Counted from the first letter of the stretch, positions 49,854 through 58,950 are shown. The stretch is 64,000 nucleotides of DNA from Thiorhodovibrio winogradskyi (GCF_036208045.1 NZ_CP121472.1:4041531-4105530), one strand, 5' to 3'. Program-made: numbers and translations. The notes: a model not told the origin generated them from the sequence alone.

Positions 49854-49878
49854 GGCTGACCGCTTGACGCGGTCAGCC
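49854..49878. repeat. Perfect 10-bp stem hairpin between moaD and the SH3 gene
   Basis: GGCTGACCGC pairs with GCGGTCAGCC around a 5-base loop TTGAC. It lies between the convergent moaD and SH3 genes, 169 bases after moaD. No T-run follows on either strand, so a simple terminator is not certain; it may end transcription in either direction with Rho or protect mRNA ends. Confidence 0.5.
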
Positions 49879-49977
49879 GCGAACGATGGTAACTAAATCT
49901 CTATGTGGTTCGGCGCCACCCCGGAGGATGAGGCTACTGGATCACATTAACACGATACGTTATCGGGCGCTTCTCCT

Positions 49978-50283
49978 CTAGCAACCCCGCCGCGCATAGC
50001 GACCAGAGACAAAGCCACGCCTGCCGCGGAAGTTGATCCGCAACCAGGTACGGTCCTTGACCCAGGCTTGAGCGGCATGACAACTACCACGCCGGAGAAC
50101 CCCAATCACCGCACAATTCGTTGACGGGCAGGCGCGTACATTCAAATCTGTCGTTGCCCGGAAGGGCACCGCCGCATTGGCTGAACCAGGAAGGATCATC
50201 ATTGATCCGGCCACCAACAAAAAGACCGCCGCGGAAACTACCAAGAACCTGACTGACCGAGCTTTGGCTTGAGCGAACTGCAT
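49978..50283 (-). CDS. Small exported SH3b-domain protein
   Basis: A 101-residue protein with a clear signal peptide (ARSVRFLVVSAAVFLLVAGS, cleaved near ANAA) and a bacterial SH3 domain: TTDLNVRACPSTNCAVIGVL, then RGSCHAA and WLRINFRGRRGFVSGRYARR. Such domains bind cell-wall or other surfaces in the periplasm. It has five cysteines in a short mature chain, including the last residue, so disulfides are likely. It stands alone. Confidence 0.85.
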   Translation of the reverse strand: MQFAQAKARSVRFLVVSAAVFLLVAGSMMILPGSANAAVPFRATTDLNVRACPSTNCAVIGVLRRGSCHAAQAWVKDRTWLRINFRGRRGFVSGRYARRGC

Positions 50284-51050
50284 GATGATTACCCTCGTCT
50301 ATGGCTGAAACGGAGCTTTGATATGATCGCGACGCGGGTTCACAGCCGAACGATGCCTGCCGCAGGCCCGACGCCATTTTCGACACCACAGGGGCGCCGT
50401 AACGCAAAACGGAGTTTCTGCAAGCCCAGCCAAGCGTCCTTGGCGACTGGCATCCCCCGATTTCCGCAAGGAAAGATTGCTCGACCACGGAGATATTGTC
50501 AAGAAACAAGCGCAATCATCCCAAGACTTGCCTCTCGCGGTGGGTGTTCGGCGATGATATACACGAAATGATAAGATTCATCAAAAATTCGATCTGGAAG
50601 AGGTGATTCGACACCATACCCGATGCACGCGAAGCAAGCCTGACTCCGAAACCCCCTAGAAGAGGCCAGCAAAACGGAAAGTGAATTTTCACTCTAAAGA
50701 ATAGCTGGATTGACACATCCAGCAGTGGCGGCGGGAATAAGAAAAAGGCTGGGGGGATTTCTGCGCTTGCCCGAGCCAGATACCCAAGCATGCGATTTTC
50801 TGGCGCACCGGCTGACCAAATATTTCGACAACCATGACAAAATCATCGTCGGAGCATACCTCCCGGATACAACGGCCATGCACCGCTTAAGAAAAAGCCG
50901 CTAAAGCAAGGGTATGGTCAACTCAACGACCTGTATCCGGAGGTAACGAAAGGACGGCTACATGCATGGAAAACCCAGTGGCTTCTTAGCCCTTCGAAGC
51001 GACAACAAAAGCGTCCTTTACATCATTGCCGCGCAAATCTTCGAGCTAAG
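50284..51050. other. 767-base stretch without a convincing gene
   Basis: Only short frames are present. The best are 50710-50904 on the plus strand (a TTG start; LAHRLTKYFDNHDKIIVGAY and a basic end) and 50963-51097 (MHGKPSGFLALRSDNKSVLY, 44 residues, overlapping the radical SAM gene's 3' end). Neither has a recognisable family or a good start signal. The promoter of the SH3 gene lies at the left end. Parts may be decayed coding sequence. Confidence 0.35.
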
Positions 51051-52706
51051 TTACGATGTCGAGAAATCTTCCGAGATGATCGCCTCATCGCGATAATCCC
51101 GGCTGGATGCAGCGGAGCGGATGCGCTTTTGCATCCAGTAGTATTTCCAAAACAAGCGCGCCAGCGTCCATTGAGTGATTGCGAGTGTCTTCAATAGCCG
51201 AGGATAGAAGGTAAGCGGGCTTTCACGGGGCAGACCAGGACGTCGGTCTTTGCGGTATTTGCGTCGCAAGATGCCGGCTTCCAGCGGATGAACACCTTCA
51301 ACCAGCACACTGCCGTAGAACCAGACAACACTCTCCATAATGCGCTTGGGACTAATACCAAAGGCGTGGGCACGGCGCATGAGTGTCTCGACGTGCTCAT
51401 CGCTGTAGTAGGTATCCCAACACTGGCGGTAGGTCGCGTCCCATTCAGCGCGGGACATTTTGCTGTGATCCGTCACCGCATGACTGAGATCATATTGATT
51501 GAGATCCGGGTCCATCGGCGTGGCGCTTTCGAGCAACTCTTTGTGATCTTGCGATCCTGGCAGCGGAGTGAGATAAAAAAACTCCAGCATATCGACCGGA
51601 AGCTCACGCTTAATGATCGAGAGGCTGCGCATGACCGATGCCGGCGTATCTTCTGGCAACCCAACAATATAGCCGGCCAAGGTAAAAACGCGCACGCGCT
51701 TCCAAGCGAGGAAGGTGGCGCGATATTCGCTGAGTCGGTTCTGCTTTTTGTTAATATGTTGCAGGTTGTCTTCGTCGATGTTCTCCAATCCGATGAACAC
51801 CCGTTTAACGCCAGCCGCAGCGGCTTTCTTGATGAAGCGCGGGATGCGGTGGCACAGGGTATCGACCTGGATGAACAAGTTGAAGCGCTGATGGTGTCGC
51901 AGCGCGATCAGTCGATCCAGAATGGCTTCCCAGTTGCGGTTGCGGGCGAAGTTGTCATCGGTGATGAAAAACCGATCAATGCCCTGTGACAGGTTGTCGG
52001 CAATAATGCGCTCGACATCATCGGCGCCGCGGTAGCGTGATTTTCGTCCTTGCACGTTGATAATGGTGCAGAAGCTGCAAAGAAAGGGGCAACCACGCCC
52101 GGCATCGAAGCTGGTTTGGCGCCCAGCGGTGTGTTTGACCTGCTCCCTGGAGAGAAAGGGCGTCGGGACATTTTCGATGGAGGGCAGGTTCGCCATAGTG
52201 TTGTAGATAGGCTTTAAGGTTCCGTTCCATGCGTCGGTCAGGACGGTCTCCAGGCTTTCCTCGGCCTCGCCGGCAAAGAGGGAGATGCCGTGGCTGAGTG
52301 CTTCCTGTAACTCCGGGGAGATACCGGAGAGCATGGCCAAGCTGCCGCTTACATGAAAGCCGCCAATGCACACAGGAACATTCAAAGCGCGGAAAGCTTT
52401 GGCCAAATCCAGTGCGCGCGGATACTGATTGCTCTGCACCCCAACCAAGGCCACCAGGCCGGTGCCCCCTCGGCTGCGAATCATTTTGGCCAACTTCTCA
52501 GGACGGATGCGGGTATTGGTCTCGTCAGCGGCCCAGAGGTGGATGCTGACCCCCTCTCCGAGCACCTGGCGCCGGGCACAGTCAAGCGCCAGAGCGTAAA
52601 GCGCCGCCAAACTGTTGGCGGGCATGGCCGAGCGAAGCCACTGAATGACATAACCATCGTCGTCATAGTGGGTTGGCTTGATCAGGATCAGCTGGAAGTG
52701 CTTCAT
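51051..52706 (-). CDS. B12-binding-type radical SAM protein, function unknown
   Basis: A 551-residue protein. An N-terminal Rossmann-like domain (residues about 1-150; LVALVGVQSNQYPRAL, VCIGGFHVSG) resembles the cobalamin-binding half of B12/radical SAM enzymes but lacks the DxHxxG cobalamin motif. The radical SAM domain (about 190-400) has the [4Fe-4S] motif CPFLCSFC and later GLENIDEDNLQHINK and GYIVGLPEDTPASVM. A C-terminal 130-residue extension is basic. It ends an apparent three-gene operon after the DsrC-like and flavoprotein genes (63 bases after the latter). Substrate unknown; methylation, sulfur insertion or lipid modification are possible. Confidence 0.85.
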   Translation of the reverse strand: MKHFQLILIKPTHYDDDGYVIQWLRSAMPANSLAALYALALDCARRQVLGEGVSIHLWAADETNTRIRPEKLAKMIRSRGGTGLVALVGVQSNQYPRALDLAKAFRALNVPVCIGGFHVSGSLAMLSGISPELQEALSHGISLFAGEAEESLETVLTDAWNGTLKPIYNTMANLPSIENVPTPFLSREQVKHTAGRQTSFDAGRGCPFLCSFCTIINVQGRKSRYRGADDVERIIADNLSQGIDRFFITDDNFARNRNWEAILDRLIALRHHQRFNLFIQVDTLCHRIPRFIKKAAAAGVKRVFIGLENIDEDNLQHINKKQNRLSEYRATFLAWKRVRVFTLAGYIVGLPEDTPASVMRSLSIIKRELPVDMLEFFYLTPLPGSQDHKELLESATPMDPDLNQYDLSHAVTDHSKMSRAEWDATYRQCWDTYYSDEHVETLMRRAHAFGISPKRIMESVVWFYGSVLVEGVHPLEAGILRRKYRKDRRPGLPRESPLTFYPRLLKTLAITQWTLARLFWKYYWMQKRIRSAASSRDYRDEAIISEDFSTS

Positions 52707-52769
52707 GGTTGTGCGGCAGGGGACGGAACGTCCCGGTTTTTGCGGTTTTGCGACAGCAGCCTTGCGACC

Positions 52770-54152
52770 TCATCCATTATGGAGAGGCCCGATTTGGTCG
52801 CGTAGTTCGAGTAGCGCGTCCTGCAGCGCCTCTTCTATAACCGGGTGATAAAAAGGCATTTCCAGTGCCTGGTTGACGGTCATCTTGGTTTCCACTGCCC
52901 AAGCCATTAAGTGTGCGATATGCTCGCATCGCGGTCCAACCATTTCAGCTCCGAGCAGGCGCCCATCTTGGTGCGCAGCATAGACGCGCAGCAGGCCGCG
53001 ATTTTGCCCCATGATCAGTGCACGTCCAACGGGGCCAAAACCTTGGGTCGCGACTGCTGTCGAAGACTGATCCAACTCGGCAAAGCGAAGGCCGACAAAG
53101 GCGATGTTGGGCTCCGAGAAGATGATCGACATGGGCGTTTTGTGTCGGTAGCGTCGCGGTAGGCGATGGGTCGCGTTATAGCCCGCGATCCGCCCTTGTT
53201 CGGCGGCACGTTGCAGGTTCGCGATCTGGCCATTGGCGTCGCCCGCCAGGTAAATCGGCAATTGGCCCAGTTGCAGTGTGTGCGGGTCATGGATGGGAAT
53301 GCCGCGTTCGTCGAGCGCCACGCCAAGGCGTTCCAGCTTGAGTGCTGATAGATTCGGCTGCCGACCCAGCGCGAGGAACAGCTTCTCGACCTGAACCTCG
53401 GCCGCGCCGGCCCGAACCCGAAAACCGCCTTCGACCGGCTCCACCCTTGGTTCATGTCCGAGATGAATGGGCATCTCGCGCCCAATCACATCCACCGCCG
53501 CCTCGCTCACCCGGGGATCGGTGAGTCGTGCCAATCGTGTCCCATGATCAAAACCGGTCACCCTGATGCCAAGCCTCGCGAGGGCCTGGCCAATTTCGAC
53601 ACCGATGGGACCGAGGCCAATGACAGCGATCGATTCGGGTAGTGCTTCTTGATCAAAGAGCGTATCGACGGTGAGCAGACCTTCACCGAAAGCAGTTTTC
53701 CACACTGGAGGAACAACGGAACGAGCGCCAGTGGCAATGATGAAAGCACCGGCATGAACCACGCGCTCGCCCACGCGCACGGCGCCGGAGGACAGGAATT
53801 CCGCGAAGCCGTCAATGAGCTGCTCCTCGCTCATCTCATCGGTGGTGTTGGCAAGCACCAGGTCGACGAAGGTATCGCGCAGGTCGCGCACATGCTCGAA
53901 TGCCTCGGCGCGGTCAAGTTCAAGGTGCTCACCGCCGGAGACGCCATAGCGGCTGAATCTATCCCTGGCCTTGTAGGATTCGGCGAGATGGATCGCCACC
54001 TTTGACGGCATGCAGCCAATCCGGGCACAGGTGGTTCCGAGCGGGCCACCATTGATCAGTACCCAGCGGTCGGTGATTTTGCGGACCTCCTTGACCGCGT
54101 TCAGGCCAGCATGGCCCGCGCCGATGACGGCGACATCGACATGAATTTCCAC
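52770..54152 (-). CDS. Dihydrolipoamide-dehydrogenase-like disulfide oxidoreductase
   Basis: A 460-residue FAD/NAD(P) protein. The FAD loop is VAVIGAGHAGLNAVKEV; the redox disulfide is kept as TTCARIGCMPSK (two cysteines four residues apart), though the surrounding sequence differs from the GGTCLNVGCIPSK of true lipoamide dehydrogenases. The NAD loop is IAVIGLGPIGVEIGQAL, the second FAD motif LPIYLAGDANGQ, and the catalytic His-Glu pair lies in MPFYHPVIEEAL. It could reduce a protein disulfide or persulfide. Its position 65 bases after a DsrC-like gene suggests that protein, or a lipoyl sulfur carrier, as partner; this is inference. It is probably not the L protein of the glycine system. Confidence 0.85.
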   Translation of the reverse strand: MEIHVDVAVIGAGHAGLNAVKEVRKITDRWVLINGGPLGTTCARIGCMPSKVAIHLAESYKARDRFSRYGVSGGEHLELDRAEAFEHVRDLRDTFVDLVLANTTDEMSEEQLIDGFAEFLSSGAVRVGERVVHAGAFIIATGARSVVPPVWKTAFGEGLLTVDTLFDQEALPESIAVIGLGPIGVEIGQALARLGIRVTGFDHGTRLARLTDPRVSEAAVDVIGREMPIHLGHEPRVEPVEGGFRVRAGAAEVQVEKLFLALGRQPNLSALKLERLGVALDERGIPIHDPHTLQLGQLPIYLAGDANGQIANLQRAAEQGRIAGYNATHRLPRRYRHKTPMSIIFSEPNIAFVGLRFAELDQSSTAVATQGFGPVGRALIMGQNRGLLRVYAAHQDGRLLGAEMVGPRCEHIAHLMAWAVETKMTVNQALEMPFYHPVIEEALQDALLELRDQIGPLHNG

Positions 54153-54217
54153 GCAGTCTCCCGGAGTGTCTCAAAGTTAGGATGGATCGTCGGCGCGGTT
54201 GCCGGGGAGCCAGCGAG

Positions 54218-54577
54218 CTAGCTCATATAGGCCAGTGCCTCGGGTCCAGGATTCGGCAAACCGGCCGTGCGCCAGGCAGCGCGGCAACTCCCAAAGAGTT
54301 CCTTGACACGAGTCCGCATCATGCTGTGTTCATGACAAATTTGAGACATGGGTGGCAGCGCGTTGTAGCTGAGGAAATGTTCGCGCAAGTGATAGATGAT
54401 CGACCAGTGCTCGGGTTCCAGGGTGCCACGTCCATCAAGGGCTGTCAGCAAGCAAGCGAGGGTATCTGTCCAAACATTGGGGTCGATGACAAATCCATCC
54501 TCATCAAGGGGCAAGGGTTGGTGGATGGATGTGAAGCGATGATAGGCGGGTGAAAAATCCGCTGTGGGCTGCATCAT
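54218..54577 (-). CDS. DsrC/TusE-family protein lacking the C-terminal cysteines
   Basis: A 119-residue protein of the DsrC/TusE/RspA superfamily: DEDGFVIDPNVWTDTLACLL, LEPEHWSIIYHLREHFLSYN and the end CRAAWRTAGLPNPGPEAL. In DsrC the arm ends with ACxxAGLPKPxGCV, with two active cysteines; TusE has one. Here the first position is Trp and the last is replaced by a longer tail ALAYMS, so neither canonical cysteine is present. A cysteine four residues earlier (GSC) might stand in. By family knowledge, cysteine-less members (RspA) are thought to be regulatory. It begins the operon with the flavoprotein and radical SAM genes, 223 bases after fccB. Confidence 0.85.
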   Translation of the reverse strand: MMQPTADFSPAYHRFTSIHQPLPLDEDGFVIDPNVWTDTLACLLTALDGRGTLEPEHWSIIYHLREHFLSYNALPPMSQICHEHSMMRTRVKELFGSCRAAWRTAGLPNPGPEALAYMS

Positions 54578-54800
54578 AATGGCGTGGCTCCCATGGTGGT
54601 TGGTCGCAAGCGATCTTGGGCTGGCGCGCTCTTGTCCGCGCCTTAAGACGGACTATAACAGTCGGATTTAATCTGTCAACTAATGCATCGAGCCCGGTGT
54701 AACCAAGCTACGTCGTGCGGTGCGATCCAGACACTCTTGAGGCATCTTTCCATGGTCCATTTTCACAGCCTGGGTTAGGTTGCCAGAGCAGTCAGAAGAG

Positions 54801-56102
54801 TTACTCCATCATGTCGTTGATGACGTTCTTAAACCAACTGTGGGCATAGCTGACCTCACGCTCGCGAATCTCCGGGCTGGCGTTGGTGGGTGAGACGCCG
54901 CCGGAACCGGGGATCGGCTCAATGGTGTTGGTGTCGCTATCGAGGCTGTAAACGGCCGCGACCGAGATGCCGAAGTCTTCGCCGACGATGCTGTAGCAGG
55001 TGTTGACGAAGGTGGGATCCCCCGGTTCCTGGTTGCGGAAGCGGGCAATGATGGCGGCGACGGCGACCTTGGCCTGCGAGTTGGCGGCGTAGGCGGACTT
55101 GGGCATTTTCTCGGCGCTGGAGGCATCGCCTAGCACATAGATGCCGGGGTGGCGGCTGGACTCGAAGGTGCCTTTGTCAACCGGGCACCAGTCGCCCTCC
55201 ACCAGATCGGCGGCGAAGGCGATCTTCCCCGCTTTTTGCGGCGGGATGATGTTGACCACATCGCCCTGAAAGTCCTCGACCAAGCCGACCAGCGTGCGGG
55301 TATCCGGGTCGAGTTCCTCCACCGCGCCACCGGCGGCGGCACTCACCCATTCGATCAGGCTGTTGTCGGTGCCATACCCATAGAGCTTGCGCCAGCCCTC
55401 CATGTACAGCCCCTGCTTGGAGAACGCATCCTTGGCATCGAGGATGGTGACCTTGGCCCTCGGCTTGTGGTGCTGGCAATACATGGCGATCTGCGAGGCC
55501 CGCTCATAGGGGCCGGGCGGGCATTTGAACGGGTTGAGCGGAGCGACAATGACCACATGCCCTCCCTCTGGCATGGCTTGGAGCTGATTGCGCAGCAGCA
55601 GGGTTTGCGGCCCGGCGAACCAGGCATGAGGGATGCGCTCATTGGCGATTTGCGCATCGTAGCCGGCAATCGCCTCCCATTTGAAGTCAACCCCCGGGGA
55701 GACCACGCAGGCGTCGTAGTCAAAGCGGTTGCCGCCCTGGGTGATCACCTGCTGCTTATCCGGATCGATGCCAACCGCCCAGTCTTGCACCAGCTGGACC
55801 CCATGGGCACGTAGCCGGTCATAGCCGAAGGTCAGGGATTCGAGGGTGCGCTCACCACTGAGCACCTCATTGCTCATAAAGCATGAGGTGTAGGCGGCTT
55901 GGGGGTCAATCAGGGTCACGGCCAGGCTGGGGTCGAGCTTGCGCAGGTATTTGGCCGCCGTGCAACCACCCACGCCGCCGCCGACGACCACGACGCGGCG
56001 GGCCGCGCCCAACACCAGCGCGGGAAACCCCAGGGTGCCGAGGGCAGCGGCACCACCGGCGGCGCGGAGAAAGGTTCTGCGTTTCATCTCGGTCATGCTC
56101 AT
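54801..56102 (-). CDS. fccB: Flavocytochrome c sulfide dehydrogenase, flavoprotein subunit
   Basis: FccB oxidises sulfide to sulfur or polysulfide in the periplasm and passes electrons to the hemes of FccA. I chose the ATG at 56102, which overlaps the fccA stop (ATGA) and gives 433 residues with a twin-arginine signal (MKRRTFLRAAGGAAALG). The FAD loop is RRVVVVGGGVGGCTAAKYL; the Cys for covalent FAD is at YTSCFMSNEV (about residue 74); the redox cysteines are in PFKCPPGPYERA (about 194) and VNTCYSIVGEDFG (about 369). All family catalytic features are present, so it should be active. Confidence 0.95.
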   Translation of the reverse strand: MSMTEMKRRTFLRAAGGAAALGTLGFPALVLGAARRVVVVGGGVGGCTAAKYLRKLDPSLAVTLIDPQAAYTSCFMSNEVLSGERTLESLTFGYDRLRAHGVQLVQDWAVGIDPDKQQVITQGGNRFDYDACVVSPGVDFKWEAIAGYDAQIANERIPHAWFAGPQTLLLRNQLQAMPEGGHVVIVAPLNPFKCPPGPYERASQIAMYCQHHKPRAKVTILDAKDAFSKQGLYMEGWRKLYGYGTDNSLIEWVSAAAGGAVEELDPDTRTLVGLVEDFQGDVVNIIPPQKAGKIAFAADLVEGDWCPVDKGTFESSRHPGIYVLGDASSAEKMPKSAYAANSQAKVAVAAIIARFRNQEPGDPTFVNTCYSIVGEDFGISVAAVYSLDSDTNTIEPIPGSGGVSPTNASPEIREREVSYAHSWFKNVINDMME

Positions 56103-56773
56103 TGCTCCTGATCCGCGCTCACACCCGTGGCACCGGTGGCACCGGTGGCAGCGGTCGATGACTGGCTGCCGTAGTAATTGACCAGCGCCGGGATGGCCTG
56201 GTCCCCGGCCTCGGCAATGGCGGCATCGACCTTGCGCTTCATCTTGCGCGGCCATTGGCGCTTGCCATTGAGAAAGTCCTCCATGGTGAATTCGAGGTAG
56301 GGGATCCACTGCCCGGCCAGGGTGCCGGCATCGCCGGGCAGGCCGCCGTTTTCATGGCATTTTTCGCAATACGCTTGGTGCAGATCCACACCGCGCGCCG
56401 CCAGGGCGGCGTCGTACTCCTGCGGGAACACCCGCAAGCGCTGGCTGGCGAAGAACCAGCTCATGGCTTCGAGTTGCTCATCGCTGTAAGCCTTGGCGAT
56501 GCGGTTCATGATGCTGGGATTGCGCTGGTCCTCGCGATAGGCCCGCATGGCATCGACAAAGACCTCCGGGTCCATCCCGGCGATGGCCGGCATGGAAGGG
56601 CCGACGCTGGAGCCATCGGTGCCATGGCAGCCAGCGCAGGTGAAGGCCAGTGCCTGCCCGGTTGGCCCGGTTGGCCCGGCGGCGGCGGTCGCCGGTAGCA
56701 GAGCACAGGCGAGCAGCAGCAGCTGGCGAACAGACGCTGGCATGGTGGTGTTTTTCTTGTTCATTGTCTCCAT
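56099..56773 (-). CDS. fccA: Flavocytochrome c sulfide dehydrogenase, diheme cytochrome subunit
   Basis: A 224-residue diheme cytochrome c with an N-terminal Sec signal (SVRQLLLLACALLPATAAA). Heme motifs are CAGCH (about 46-50) and CEKCH (about 136-140), each followed by a candidate Met or other axial ligand (SMPAIAGM after the first). It accepts electrons from the flavin of FccB. Short 9-base tandem repeats add GPTGPTG near the mature start and ATGATGATG at the C-terminus; these are unusual low-complexity ends. The start lies 5 bases after the preceding stop with GAGGGGG as ribosome-binding site. Confidence 0.95.
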   Translation of the reverse strand: METMNKKNTTMPASVRQLLLLACALLPATAAAGPTGPTGQALAFTCAGCHGTDGSSVGPSMPAIAGMDPEVFVDAMRAYREDQRNPSIMNRIAKAYSDEQLEAMSWFFASQRLRVFPQEYDAALAARGVDLHQAYCEKCHENGGLPGDAGTLAGQWIPYLEFTMEDFLNGKRQWPRKMKRKVDAAIAEAGDQAIPALVNYYGSQSSTAATGATGATGVSADQEQ

Positions 56774-56778
56774 CCCCC

Positions 56779-58794
56779 TCAGTTCGGCGCGGTGACCAGG
56801 CCAATCAGCACCAGGGTGAGCAAGACCAGGCCGGTCATGATCAGCACGGTGGTGATGAAGGAGGCCGCCAGTGAGACGCGTCGCGACGGGCGCTGTACCA
56901 GATGCTTCTCCAGCTCACCGGCTTCCACCAGCCGGTCGTATTCGAGCCGGTGGTCGTGCTTGAACTCATCAATGGGAATCACGCCGGTAAAGATGGCGGT
57001 ACTCATCGGGAAGCGCTCGGGGCGGAAATGCACATTAAAGAAGTGCACCGAGTTCAGGAAAATGGCCGCCAGCAGCGCCTCTTCGGCATGCACCAGGTTG
57101 GCGATGTTGAAGCTCCAGCCCGGCAGGATGAGCGAGGTGATCCCCGGCATGAAGAGCACCAAACCGGAGAGGCCGATCACAGTGGCACCCCAGAAGGGCG
57201 CCCAATAGTCGAACTTCTGCCAGTAGGTCCAATGGTTGAACCGCGGCCGCGGTCCCCAGCCGAGGAACCATTTGAACATGTCGCGCAGATCCCTGAGGTC
57301 CTTTAAGTTCGGCAGCATCGATGTACTGCCGAACCACTTGAAGGTCGCGCGGTTGCGGCGGATATTGCGCCAGGCCAGCACCAGATGCAGGATGAAGATG
57401 CTCAACCAGATGATGGCGGCGGTGCGGTGAATGATCGCTTCCATCCGGATGCCGCCGAGGAACTCCACCACCGCCTTGGCCCAGGCGGTATGCGAGAACA
57501 GCAGCGTGGTGCCGGTCAGGATGAGCGTCATGGTGGCGATGGCGAACAGGAAGTGAATCCAGCGCCACACCAGCGGGAAGCGGCGGAAATAGACCACATC
57601 CGGCTGGCTCAAGTCCTCGTTGAAACCTTTGCCCTGGCGGCGATCCATGATTTCGCGGTACAGCCACAGGAGCACATGGACCCAGAAAAAGCCCATGACA
57701 GAAAAGATCAGAATATCCATGAAGGTTTTGAAGGCCCACAGATCCGGGTAATTTTCCCGATCTTCGGCATCGCCATGCGGCCAGAAGCCGAGGAAATTCC
57801 GGTTGGCGTTCCTATGACAGGCGCGACAGTTTTCCAGCCGATTGTTGGCGTGGATTTCCGAGGTCGGGTCATCCTCGTTCTTGACCAGATGCCCGCCATG
57901 ACAGTCGTGGCACTTAGCCGCCTCGGTGTACCCCAGGCGATGCACCTGGCCGTGATAGGACGCGAAATAGGTGCGCTGGGCCTCTTGGTGACAGTTCCCG
58001 CAGTTCTCGGTGATCTGCCACTGGGCCTTGTCGGTCGCGGAGGCGGCGATCTCGTGGGTGGTGTGGCAATCGGAGCAGACGGCCGCCTCGCTGTCGCCTT
58101 CCTCCATCACCGCTTTGCCGTGATCGGAGGTGCGATAATCCGCCAGCGCCTGTTCGTGGCAGCGCCCACAGATCTCGGGGTTGTTCAGTCGGTGCTCGGC
58201 GCGCTGGATGCTGCCTAGCTCGCCGATATTGTGCCCATCGTGGCAGTCGTAGCAAGTGGCGTTGGTGCGCGACTGGTCCAGTTCGCTCGGCTGGGCATGG
58301 ACCGAGTGCATGAAGTTGTCGATTTGCTGGTTGACGATCTCAAGACGCGCGTACTTGTCATCCGGATCATCCTTGTGCGCTTCCCAAGTGTCCCGGTGGC
58401 ACTCGATGCAGCCGACGATGACCGCTGGCGCCTTGCGATGCGGAACCCGGTCAATGGTGACATGGCAACTGGTGCATTGCTGCCCGCCATGGACGCTGTC
58501 CTTGATCTGCTGGCTGTTGACAAAGATCTCCACTGGCGAGCCATCGTCGCGCACATCGGTGCGATGTTCTTGGTCGCCATGACAGGTCAGGCAGCGTTCG
58601 TTGGGGATGATGCGTTTGCCAGTCTCGGGATCGAAATGGTCGATCATGAGTTCGCCATCTGGCATCAGTGGTATTCCAACTGGCTCAGGCGTGGCGTTGC
58701 TGGTCGCGGTGCTGAAGACAGCGGGGGAGAGGATCAACCCCAGGAGCGCTGCCCACAGACGGACCACGCGGTTTATCTCGATGCGTCTGGGCAT
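56779..58794 (-). CDS. Nonaheme cytochrome c fused to a cytochrome b-like membrane domain
   Basis: A 671-residue protein. After a signal anchor (about residues 10-28), residues 65-330 contain nine CxxCH heme-binding motifs (at about 68, 107, 129, 181, 209, 240, 265, 295, 323), as in multiheme electron carriers exposed to the periplasm. Residues about 357-668 hold some six membrane helices with histidines that could ligate b hemes (for example WVHVLLWLY, WIHFLFAIA, IIHRTAAII, ILHLVLAW, NLVHAEEAL), resembling cytochrome b561/NapC-linked quinone-reactive subunits. It is upstream of fccA with only 4 bases between, and a good GGAGGAG precedes its ATG. The fusion suggests electron exchange between quinones and flavocytochrome c. 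Confidence 0.9.
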   Translation of the reverse strand: MPRRIEINRVVRLWAALLGLILSPAVFSTATSNATPEPVGIPLMPDGELMIDHFDPETGKRIIPNERCLTCHGDQEHRTDVRDDGSPVEIFVNSQQIKDSVHGGQQCTSCHVTIDRVPHRKAPAVIVGCIECHRDTWEAHKDDPDDKYARLEIVNQQIDNFMHSVHAQPSELDQSRTNATCYDCHDGHNIGELGSIQRAEHRLNNPEICGRCHEQALADYRTSDHGKAVMEEGDSEAAVCSDCHTTHEIAASATDKAQWQITENCGNCHQEAQRTYFASYHGQVHRLGYTEAAKCHDCHGGHLVKNEDDPTSEIHANNRLENCRACHRNANRNFLGFWPHGDAEDRENYPDLWAFKTFMDILIFSVMGFFWVHVLLWLYREIMDRRQGKGFNEDLSQPDVVYFRRFPLVWRWIHFLFAIATMTLILTGTTLLFSHTAWAKAVVEFLGGIRMEAIIHRTAAIIWLSIFILHLVLAWRNIRRNRATFKWFGSTSMLPNLKDLRDLRDMFKWFLGWGPRPRFNHWTYWQKFDYWAPFWGATVIGLSGLVLFMPGITSLILPGWSFNIANLVHAEEALLAAIFLNSVHFFNVHFRPERFPMSTAIFTGVIPIDEFKHDHRLEYDRLVEAGELEKHLVQRPSRRVSLAASFITTVLIMTGLVLLTLVLIGLVTAPN

Positions 58795-58918
58795 CGTTAC
58801 TCCTCCATCGTTGTTGTCATGTCGTTGGCTGGCTCTTGTGCGGCCCCCTTGATGATTGTCAATCTAGCATTTTAATTGTGGTTAAGGAAATGGTGCTGAG
58901 TCGGCGGTGCTCCTGTTG

Positions 58919-58950
58919 GCCCCAGAGTCCCCAGAGTCCCCAGATTCCCT
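58919..58950. repeat. Short tandem repeat upstream of the fcc operon
   Basis: Three copies of a CCCCAGAGT-like unit lie in the 293-base non-coding region before the nonaheme gene. The region should contain the fcc promoter, reading leftwards. I found no strong consensus promoter. Confidence 0.6.

Noticed and set aside
50710-50904. A 64-residue plus-strand frame between the SH3 and radical SAM genes
   Set aside because: TTG start, no ribosome-binding site, no family and no conserved-looking pattern.
52770-54152. Assigning the flavoprotein as the L protein (lpd) of the glycine cleavage system
   Set aside because: The sequence around the redox disulfide differs from true lipoamide dehydrogenases and the gene sits with a DsrC-like partner 5.6 kb from gcv.
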